Below are positions 1-5,210 of a stretch of 5,481 nucleotides of DNA, in pieces. The DNA is from Eubacteriales Family XIII. Incertae Sedis bacterium (GTDB lineage Bacteria > Bacillota_A > Clostridia > Peptostreptococcales > Anaerovoracaceae): positions 1 to 5,481 of the forward strand of contig JAITHG010000026.1 of assembly GCA_031280075.1 (NCBI GenBank), written 5' to 3'. Position numbers and translations under genes: made by a program. Positions within the stretch are counted from its first letter, which is position 1; every line of letters starts with the position of its first letter. The notes under the pieces were generated by a model. That model was given only the letters and a program-made list of their open reading frames with translations. It did no database searches and was not told the origin of the DNA.

Positions 1-1
1 C

Positions 2-193
2 GTCGGCGTGGGCATATATGGAGGCTTTGAAGAGGCCGCCGCCCGTATGGTCAAGGTCAAGGAGGTCTTCGAGCCTGACCGGCGGCACGTACACGTATAC
101 GACGAGCTGTTCGAAGCCCAGCAAAACGCGTACAAAGCACTGAAGGAAGCAAATGTCTTCGGGCAGATTGCAGCATCGAGAAAGGAAAAGTGA
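2..193 (+). CDS. FGGY-family carbohydrate/polyol kinase, C-terminal fragment
   Basis: Only the last 63 residues are present; the gene runs off the left edge. The fragment begins with a VGVGIYGGFEEAAARMV segment, followed by an acidic, aromatic helix (EPDRRHVHVYDELFEAQQ) and AYKALKEANVF. This is the usual C-terminal tail of FGGY kinases such as xylulokinase: a Gly-rich turn after the ATP-binding lobe, 'F.eAa..mv', 'EPd....YdelFe...' and 'Y.aLk'. Members phosphorylate ketoses or polyols (xylulose, ribulose, glycerol, erythritol and others) with ATP in the cytoplasm. Catalytic residues and the substrate-specificity region lie outside the window, so the substrate is unknown. The stop codon (191-193) is one base before the ATG of the dctP-like gene, so the two are almost certainly co-transcribed and perhaps translationally coupled. 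By context it would phosphorylate the product of the downstream dehydrogenases, which is inference. The family call is fairly firm and the subfamily is not. Confidence 0.8.
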   Translation, partial: VGVGIYGGFEEAAARMVKVKEVFEPDRRHVHVYDELFEAQQNAYKALKEANVFGQIAASRKEK

Positions 194-194
194 A

Positions 195-1328
195 ATGAAA
201 GCAAAGTTGAAGCGTGCAGCATTGGTGATGTTTACAGTCGTTCTGGTCTTGATCGTTTCCGCCTGTGGTGGCGATGGTGGCGGTGGCGGTGGGACGGACA
301 GTAACGCGGAAGGTGGCACAGGTGAGGTGTTCACGTTCACCGCCAACTACCACGGCCCGAACACCATCGCCCCGGGGATGGGTATGGTGGATGCAGTAAA
401 GAAGGTGGAGGAGGATTCGGGTGGAAGGATCAAGATCACGCCCTACTTCGACGGCACCTACGTTGCTTATGACGAGTCCATTCAAGCCACGATCAACGAT
501 GTGGTCGATATCTGCTATGTCGATGCGGGAAACCTAAATGAGGTGTTTTATGCGAACAGGCTGCTGTCTGCCCCGCTGAAATGCGACATCCCGTCCTGGG
601 ACGGCGCGCACACAGTGATGAACCAGATTCTGGAGCAGATCCCTGAGATCGCGAAGGAACTGGAGGATGTGGGGCTTGTCTGGATCGGCATTGGCAGCTA
701 TGGCGGCTCCGTGCTGCATCTGAAGAACGACCAGGTGGTCACGAAGCCGGAGCAGCTGAAAGGGATGAGCATCAATACCGCTGCAGACGCGACCGCTTTG
801 CTTGGCTCTTGTGGCGCAGAGGCAACCAATACTTCCGCCACCGAATTCTACACCGTGCTGGAGCGCGGAATCGTGGACGGTTGGCTGCACAACTGGGGAG
901 CCTTCAACTCCTTCAAGTGCGTGGAGGTAACGAAGGCGCATACGGTCTTCACTTCAGAGGAAAACGCCACACAGGACGCGACAGGGCTCTGGTCCGCCGC
1001 CGGTGGGTACGTGATGAACAAGGAGAAGTACGACAGCCTTCCGGACGACCTGAAGCAGGTCATCAAGGAATCGTTCGGCGATTATGCGATGACTGCCTGG
1101 GGGGATTATGAGAAGCCGAATGCAGAGCAAGGGTTTGAGGCGGCGAAAGCGGCAGGGCATACGATCACCTATTTGGATCAGGAGCAGCTGCTGCCGTGGA
1201 AAGACGCGATCGCCCAGTCGGTGCCATCGATCCTCGATGCTTGCAAAAAGGATGGCATCGACTCCTACGCTATTTATGACAAGATCTGCGAGCTCATGCA
1301 GGCGCAGTACGACAAGGAGCATGCCTGA
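195..1328 (+). CDS. dctP: TRAP transporter substrate-binding lipoprotein, DctP family
   Basis: This 377-residue protein captures the substrate outside the membrane and hands it to the DctQM permease. The ATG at 195 is chosen because AAGGA (182-186) lies 8 bases upstream and a signal peptide follows at once: basic residues 2-7, a hydrophobic core at 8-21, and the lipobox V-S-A-C with Cys24 as the lipidated residue. An earlier in-frame start at 153 would put 14 charged residues before the signal. After Cys24 comes a flexible Gly/Asp linker. The DctP fold is recognised by 'KPEQLKGMSI' (about 184-193), 'EFYTVLERGIVDGW' (about 217-230) and a helical C-terminus. In most DctP proteins the first motif ends K-[IL]-R and that Arg salt-bridges the substrate carboxylate. 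Here the aligned residue is Asn194, which points to an atypical, perhaps uncharged ligand. The mature part has six further cysteines (107, 130, 206, 242, 350, 365). The family is certain and the ligand unknown. Confidence 0.93.
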   Translation: MKAKLKRAALVMFTVVLVLIVSACGGDGGGGGGTDSNAEGGTGEVFTFTANYHGPNTIAPGMGMVDAVKKVEEDSGGRIKITPYFDGTYVAYDESIQATINDVVDICYVDAGNLNEVFYANRLLSAPLKCDIPSWDGAHTVMNQILEQIPEIAKELEDVGLVWIGIGSYGGSVLHLKNDQVVTKPEQLKGMSINTAADATALLGSCGAEATNTSATEFYTVLERGIVDGWLHNWGAFNSFKCVEVTKAHTVFTSEENATQDATGLWSAAGGYVMNKEKYDSLPDDLKQVIKESFGDYAMTAWGDYEKPNAEQGFEAAKAAGHTITYLDQEQLLPWKDAIAQSVPSILDACKKDGIDSYAIYDKICELMQAQYDKEHA

Positions 1329-1354
1329 GTTTTTCGGATGGGCGGTGAAATGAG

Positions 1355-1864
1355 ATGAGGGTACTGAGCGGCTCCATAAAATACTTTCTGCATTTCACAT
1401 TTGGCATCGGTGCAGCCGCATTGCTCTGTTCGATGATGTTCGTCGTCTGCAACATTGCCATGCGTGCCTTTGGGTATTCCATTCCTGGCAGCGTGGAGGT
1501 GATCACCAACGTCAATGCGGTCATTGCTTGGATGGGGTTTGGGCACTGTGCCCTGCGAGATGGCCATATAAAAGTGGACATTTTCAAGAAGGGGCCGTTT
1601 TTTGACCGCATCTGGGCGGTCGTCACCTTTGTCGGGCTCAGTGTGTTTGGCAGTCAGTCCATCGTGCAGGGCAACATCGCGTTCAGGCTGGCGACGACGA
1701 CACCGATCCTGCATTTTGTCAAATGGCCGTTCTATTATGTCACAGCCGCTGGCTATTTCTGCATGGTTTTGGCTCTGCTCTATCTTGAGGCGCAATTCTA
1801 TTACAGCTGGTTTCAGGGCAGGCGGGGCACTGTGCCTGGCGGCAGAAAGGACGGGTGGCGTTGA
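1355..1864 (+). CDS. dctQ: TRAP transporter small membrane subunit, DctQ family
   Basis: This 169-residue integral membrane protein pairs with DctM to form the TRAP permease, which is driven by an ion gradient rather than ATP. Four hydrophobic segments are visible at about residues 14-36, 48-66, 86-106 and 126-148, the expected DctQ topology and length. Family signatures are 'SVEVITNVNAVIAWMGFGHCALRDGHIKVDIF' in outline: Glu48 in the second helix, then the G-H-I-x-V-D loop at 70-75. The tail (155-169) is short and basic (RR, RK), as expected for a cytoplasmic end. The ATG at 1355 is preceded by GGTGA (1344-1348), 6 bases away. The gene starts 26 bases after the dctP stop and overlaps the dctM start, giving the standard P-Q-M order. 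It is assigned by topology, motifs and position together, because DctQ sequences diverge strongly. Confidence 0.92.
   Translation: MRVLSGSIKYFLHFTFGIGAAALLCSMMFVVCNIAMRAFGYSIPGSVEVITNVNAVIAWMGFGHCALRDGHIKVDIFKKGPFFDRIWAVVTFVGLSVFGSQSIVQGNIAFRLATTTPILHFVKWPFYYVTAAGYFCMVLALLYLEAQFYYSWFQGRRGTVPGGRKDGWR
1846..1851 (+). promoter_or_regulatory. Ribosome binding site deciding the dctM start
   Basis: AAAGGA lies inside the 3' end of dctQ. It is 9 bases from the TTG at 1861 and only 3 from the GTG at 1855. Normal Shine-Dalgarno spacing therefore favours TTG, which also gives the 4-bp TTGA stop/start overlap expected for translational coupling. Confidence 0.55.
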
Positions 1865-3168
1865 ACCCACATTTGATCGGAATCCTCGGTCTCATAGCCA
1901 TGCTCATCCTGATGTTCACGCGAATGTGGGTCGGATATTCCATGATGTTGGTCGGGTTTGTCGGCTGCGGACTGCTGGGTGGATGGTCGGGCATCCTGAA
2001 CATGGCAGGGACGATTGGCTATGTCAAGATCGCAGACTACGCGATGTCCTGCGTCCCGTTGTTCATCTTCATGGGCTGCATCCTGTTCCACACCAATCTC
2101 GGCGAGGACATCTACCGGGTTGCCAGGGCATGGCTGTCCCGAGTGCGGGGCGGTCTCGCGGTCGCGACCATCGGTGCCTGTGGGATATTTGCGGCAATCT
2201 GCGGGGACAGCGTGGCAACGGCGGTGACGATGGGCAAGGTCTCCTATCCGGAGATGAAACGCTATGGGTACAGCGACAAACTCGCTACTTGTTGCAACTG
2301 TGCCGGTGGGACGATCGGCGTGATGATCCCCCCGAGCATCCCCTTCATCATCTATGGCGTGATGACGGAGCAGTCCATCGGGCAGCTGTTCATGGCAGGG
2401 GTCGTCCCCGGTCTTCTGCAGGTGCTCGGCTATATGGTGACAGTCTATATTTGGTGTAAGATCAACCCCAGTGCCGGACCGACCGGTTCGAAGTATCCGA
2501 TGCGGGAAAAAATCAGGGAGACGCGCAACATTCTGCCAATCGTGATCATCTTCGGATTCATGTTCGGCGGTATGTACGGAGGGCTTTTCACACCGACAGA
2601 GGCGGGAGCCTTCAGCGCCTTTTTTACCTTGATCGTTGCGCTCGCGATGCGGCGGCTCACGAAGCGGAATTTCCTTTCATCGATCCAGGATGCGCTCCAG
2701 ACGGTCTGCATGGTGTTCTTCTTGATCCTCGGTGCCTTCCTGTTCACGCGCTTCATGCTCCTGAGCGACCTTGCGAGCCTGATCAGCGAGTCGATGCTGT
2801 ACCTGCATTTCGAGATAGGGCTGCCCCCCGGTTTGATCGTCGTCATCCTGGTGCTCTTCTACATCTTCCTCGGCTGCTTCCTAGATACGCTTGCAGCCTT
2901 GCTTTTGACGCTGCCCTTCGTGTATCCGATCATTACGGGACTCGGGCTTGACCCGATATGGTGGGGTGTCATCATGGTGCGCGTCATGGAGATCGGCATG
3001 ATTTCCCCGCCCTTCGGCCTGAATCTTTTTTCCCTTGCAAAATCGGTGGACATGGACATCGGCACGATGTACAGAGGCATCTGGCCATTCTTGGTGTCAG
3101 ATACGATCCAGGTGCTGTTGCTTGCGATTTTCCCTGTATTGTCGCTATATTTGCCTTCGCATATGTGA
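1861..3168 (+). CDS. dctM: TRAP transporter large membrane subunit, DctM family
   Basis: This is the main transport subunit, with roughly 11-12 hydrophobic segments in about 435 residues, the usual DctM length. Conserved marks (numbered from the TTG at 1861) are the G-D-S-V-A-T-A-V stretch near 115-122, 'YPEMKRYGY', then 'GGTIGVMIPPSIPFIIYGV' (about 149-167), SIGQLFMAGVVPG, 'FTPTEAGAFSAF' (about 243-254), and the C-terminal 'MISPPFGLNLF' (about 380-390). The start is ambiguous. AAAGGA (1846-1851) is 9 bases before the TTG at 1861 but only 3 before a GTG at 1855. TTG gives an N-terminus reading MNPHLIG, which matches typical DctM starts (M-x-P-x-L-I-G), and a 4-bp TTGA overlap with the dctQ stop. 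GTG 1855 would add two residues. Unusual is a Cys-Cys-Asn-Cys group (144-147) just before the conserved GGTIG loop, where small or aliphatic residues are usual. Together with dctP and dctQ it forms a complete TRAP system. Confidence 0.94.
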   Translation: MNPHLIGILGLIAMLILMFTRMWVGYSMMLVGFVGCGLLGGWSGILNMAGTIGYVKIADYAMSCVPLFIFMGCILFHTNLGEDIYRVARAWLSRVRGGLAVATIGACGIFAAICGDSVATAVTMGKVSYPEMKRYGYSDKLATCCNCAGGTIGVMIPPSIPFIIYGVMTEQSIGQLFMAGVVPGLLQVLGYMVTVYIWCKINPSAGPTGSKYPMREKIRETRNILPIVIIFGFMFGGMYGGLFTPTEAGAFSAFFTLIVALAMRRLTKRNFLSSIQDALQTVCMVFFLILGAFLFTRFMLLSDLASLISESMLYLHFEIGLPPGLIVVILVLFYIFLGCFLDTLAALLLTLPFVYPIITGLGLDPIWWGVIMVRVMEIGMISPPFGLNLFSLAKSVDMDIGTMYRGIWPFLVSDTIQVLLLAIFPVLSLYLPSHM

Positions 3169-3183
3169 ATGGGACGGTGAGGA

Positions 3184-3957
3184 ATGACCAAATATAACGG
3201 AATCACATTGGACGGCAGCCTTTCAGGGAAAACTGCCATTGTCACAGGCGGTGCAAATGGGATCGGGCTGGCCACGGCGGGCTTCTTTATCAAAAAGGGG
3301 GCGCATGTTGTCTTGGCAGATCTCCATCCGGATGTCACGCGCATTGCCGAAGAGCTTGCAGATGATGCCTTCGGGATGCAGGGAGATGTCAGGGACGAGG
3401 CGTTTTTGGAGTCTGTGGTGGTGCTTGCCTCGAAACGGTACGGCAGTGCGGACATTCTCGTGAACAGTGCCGGTGTCGTGGCCTTGGAGCGCGCGGAGTC
3501 GCTTTCGGACGAAGCTTGGGAGCGCACCCTGTCGATCAACCTGAAGGGCACGTTCCTTGCCGCGAGGGTCTTTGCGAACGCATTGATCCGGGCGAAGCGT
3601 GCCGGTTCCATCGTCAATATCGCGTCCCAGGCGGGTGTCGTCGCCATCGACCGGCATGCTGCCTACACGTCCAGCAAGGGCGGCGTGATCGCGCTGACCA
3701 AGTCCCTCGCGCTCGAATGGGCGCGCCACGGCATCCGGGTCAATGCCGTCTCCCCGACCTACGTGCGGACAGACGAGTTCATGGCTACTGTCGATTGGCA
3801 GGGGGCGGAGGGCGCTGCGCTGCTGGAAAGGATCCCCGCCGGGCGCTTCGCCGAACCAGAGGAAGTGGCGGCACTGGTCGCCTTTCTCGCCAGCGACAAT
3901 GCGGCGATGATCACAGGGCAGAACATATTGCTAGACGGCGGGTACACGATACAGTGA
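3184..3957 (+). CDS. SDR-family NAD-dependent polyol dehydrogenase (GolD/DthD-like)
   Basis: This 257-residue classical short-chain dehydrogenase/reductase has the full motif set: the TGGANGIG cofactor loop at 21-28, NSAG at 94-97, and the catalytic tetrad Asn119, Ser148, Tyr161, Lys165 (YTSSK). Asp46, at the end of the second beta strand (LADL), indicates NAD(H) over NADP(H). The N-IASQAG block and the tail 'ITGQNILLDGGYTIQ' resemble, from memory, the GolD/DthD group that oxidises polyols such as D-arabitol or D-threitol to ketoses. The exact substrate cannot be read from the sequence. The gene starts 15 bases after the dctM stop. The start is the ATG at 3184, with G-rich GGGACGGTGAGG (3171-3182) just ahead, which is less well spaced than its neighbours' ribosome sites. 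Its place between a TRAP transporter and a GldA-like enzyme, downstream of a sugar kinase, fits oxidation of an imported polyol to a ketose. An alternative is another 3-oxoacyl-reductase-like SDR, but context argues against fatty acid synthesis. Confidence 0.9.
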   Translation: MTKYNGITLDGSLSGKTAIVTGGANGIGLATAGFFIKKGAHVVLADLHPDVTRIAEELADDAFGMQGDVRDEAFLESVVVLASKRYGSADILVNSAGVVALERAESLSDEAWERTLSINLKGTFLAARVFANALIRAKRAGSIVNIASQAGVVAIDRHAAYTSSKGGVIALTKSLALEWARHGIRVNAVSPTYVRTDEFMATVDWQGAEGAALLERIPAGRFAEPEEVAALVAFLASDNAAMITGQNILLDGGYTIQ

Positions 3958-3968
3958 GGGAGGGTTCG

Positions 3969-5090
3969 ATGGACAGGCATACGCAGATTTTTGCTTCCCC
4001 CAGCAAGTATGTTCAAGGCAGGCATGCCTTGGACGATCTCGGAGGGCTTGCTTGGCAGGCTGGCTGCAGGAAGGCGCTCGTGCTGGGGGGCAGGAGGGGC
4101 CTTGCCGCAACGCGGGCAGGGCGGGGCAAGACCTTCGCCGCTGCAGGGATTGAGCAGGAGGAGCTGGTCTTTGGCGGCACGGCAACCTACGAAGCGTTTG
4201 TCGACGTGCATGGCTATGCTGCGGAGAACGGGTTCGACACGATCATCGGAAGCGGCGGTGGGCAAGCGCTCGACATCGCCCGCTTGGCTGCGGATCGCGC
4301 AGGGCTTCTGTCCATCATGCTGCCGACGACCGCATCTACGGACGCGCCTGTCTCCTCGGACTCTGCCATGTACAGCCCGGAGCACGAGTTTCTGCGGGTG
4401 GAGTCGTCAAGGAAAAACCCTGACATCGTCCTCGTAGATCTGTCAGTCATCGCGACAGCCCCGGCGCGAACACTGGTTGCGGGCATGGGCGATACGCTCT
4501 CTACCTATTTCGAGTGCGGCGCGGTAGCAAGGTCGGGGAAGCCGAATGTGCGGGGCGGGCAACTGACCGATGTCGCCGTCAGCATCGGGCAGCGCTGTCT
4601 TGACCTGCTGCTCGAATATGGCGTGCAGGCGAAGATTGCCGCCGAAGCGCATGTGGTGACACCTGCTTTTGCAAAGATCGTCGAGGCGAACACCTTTTTC
4701 TCCGGTGTAGGGTTTGAAAGCGGAGGGCTTGCCGCAGCCCATGCGATGATGGTGGGATTCACTGGCATGGAAGAGCTGAAGGATGTGCTCCACGGCGAAC
4801 TGGTTGGATACATGAGCCTCATGGAAATGATCTTGGAAGACCACCCCGCCCAGTTGGTAGACGAGGTGTTTCGCTTTTGTGACAAGGTTGGGCTTCCGGT
4901 CACATTGGAGCAGATCGGGATGGGGTGTTTGGATCGGCAGCGGATATATGATGCCGTTGAGCGCTCCTGCGAGCCTGGCGGGCTCGTGTACAATGAGGCA
5001 GTCCCCATCAGCCCCGAGGCAGTGTTCGATGCCATCCTTGCCGCTGACGCAATGGGGAAAAGGTTGCAGGAAGGGGTGCCGATCGTCTGA
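3969..5090 (+). CDS. GldA-like metal-dependent (group III) alcohol/polyol dehydrogenase
   Basis: This 373-residue protein belongs to the glycerol dehydrogenase branch of the iron-containing alcohol dehydrogenase superfamily, cytoplasmic NAD(H)-linked enzymes that interconvert secondary alcohols and ketones (glycerol/dihydroxyacetone in true GldA). Visible marks are the N-terminal 'FASPSKYVQG' (8-17), a nucleotide loop GSGGGQALD (94-102), 'PTTASTDAPVSS' (119-130), and the three metal ligands expected for GldA: Asp175 (GMGDTLSTYFE), His258 (AAAHAM) and His275 (VLHGELVGY). Length matches GldA (about 367). Differences from canonical GldA are Gln99 where GGGK is usual and Arg105 where the family has Lys (LDtaK), so a substrate other than glycerol is plausible. 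The open frame extends upstream to 3516 through the SDR gene, but the ATG at 3969 gives the family N-terminus and has GAGGGAGGG (3956-3964) 4 bases ahead. It lies 11 bases after the SDR stop and ends the probable operon. Confidence 0.92.
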   Translation: MDRHTQIFASPSKYVQGRHALDDLGGLAWQAGCRKALVLGGRRGLAATRAGRGKTFAAAGIEQEELVFGGTATYEAFVDVHGYAAENGFDTIIGSGGGQALDIARLAADRAGLLSIMLPTTASTDAPVSSDSAMYSPEHEFLRVESSRKNPDIVLVDLSVIATAPARTLVAGMGDTLSTYFECGAVARSGKPNVRGGQLTDVAVSIGQRCLDLLLEYGVQAKIAAEAHVVTPAFAKIVEANTFFSGVGFESGGLAAAHAMMVGFTGMEELKDVLHGELVGYMSLMEMILEDHPAQLVDEVFRFCDKVGLPVTLEQIGMGCLDRQRIYDAVERSCEPGGLVYNEAVPISPEAVFDAILAADAMGKRLQEGVPIV

Positions 5091-5091
5091 T

Positions 5092-5108
5092 CTGCGCAGG
5101 TTGTGCAG
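5092..5108 (+). other. Small hairpin and 9-nt tandem repeat after the GldA-like gene
   Basis: CTGCGCA (5092-5098) can pair with TGTGCAG (5102-5108) across a 3-base GGT loop: 7 pairs including one G-U. It sits two bases after the stop codon. The same stretch holds GCAGGTTG twice in a 9-base period (5096-5103 and 5105-5112). No T-run follows, so this is not a convincing intrinsic terminator. It could be a weak pause, an mRNA 3' end stabiliser, or chance. Confidence 0.3.
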
Positions 5109-5134
5109 GTTGCGGTGGAAAGGCAGCAGGCGCG

Positions 5135-5163
5135 TTGACAAAGGGCGGGGCGCATAGTAGAAT
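5135..5163 (+). promoter_or_regulatory. Sigma70/sigmaA-type promoter for the HAD gene
   Basis: TTGACA (5135-5140, a perfect -35) and TAGAAT (5158-5163, 5 of 6 to TATAAT) are separated by exactly 17 bases. Transcription would start near 5170, giving a leader of about 40 bases before the ATG at 5211. It lies in the only sizeable intergenic region and faces the HAD gene. No extended -10 TGn is present. Confidence 0.75.
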
Positions 5164-5175
5164 ATACATGTATAT
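5162..5175. promoter_or_regulatory. 14-bp perfect palindrome over the transcription start, candidate operator
   Basis: ATATACATGTATAT reads identically on both strands. It overlaps the last two bases of the -10 element and the predicted start site near 5170, a classic place for repressor binding. It is also strikingly AT-rich within a G+C-rich region. No regulator gene is in the window, so the binding protein is unknown. Part of the palindrome may be a by-product of the AT-rich promoter melting region. Confidence 0.4.
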
Positions 5176-5199
5176 ATGAGTTGAGGGCGCGATCCACCG

Positions 5200-5204
5200 A
5201 GGAG
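5200..5204 (+). promoter_or_regulatory. Ribosome binding site of the HAD gene
   Basis: AGGAG, in a longer GAGGAGAG, lies 6 bases before the ATG at 5211. It is close to consensus and fixes the start. Two earlier ATGs in the leader (5168 and 5176) have no such site and stop within a few codons. Confidence 0.8.
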
Positions 5205-5210
5205 AGAAAT

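Noticed and set aside
153..194. Upstream in-frame start for the dctP gene at 153
   Set aside because: It would add 14 charged residues in front of a textbook lipoprotein signal peptide and overlap the kinase gene. The ATG at 195 has a well-spaced AAGGA.
57..485. Minus-strand open frame near the left edge
   Set aside because: It lies opposite the kinase tail and the lipoprotein start, and its His/Thr/Arg-rich product has no recognisable motif.
1602..2459. Plus-strand 285-codon open frame across the dctQ/dctM junction
   Set aside because: It is an out-of-frame shadow: Arg/Gly/His-rich, without membrane segments, and fully inside two well-supported genes.
3516..3968. N-terminal extension of the GldA-like frame through the SDR gene
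   Set aside because: The extended residues are Arg/Pro-rich and resemble no family. The GldA N-terminus begins at the ATG at 3969, which has its own ribosome site.
5092..5108. Intrinsic terminator at the operon end
   Set aside because: The stem is short and no T-run follows, so it is reported only as a hairpin.
5168..5184. Tiny leader frames from ATG 5168 (3 codons) and ATG 5176 (2 codons)
   Set aside because: They begin at or right after the predicted transcription start, lack ribosome sites, and arise from the AT-rich palindrome. Nothing suggests a regulatory leader peptide.
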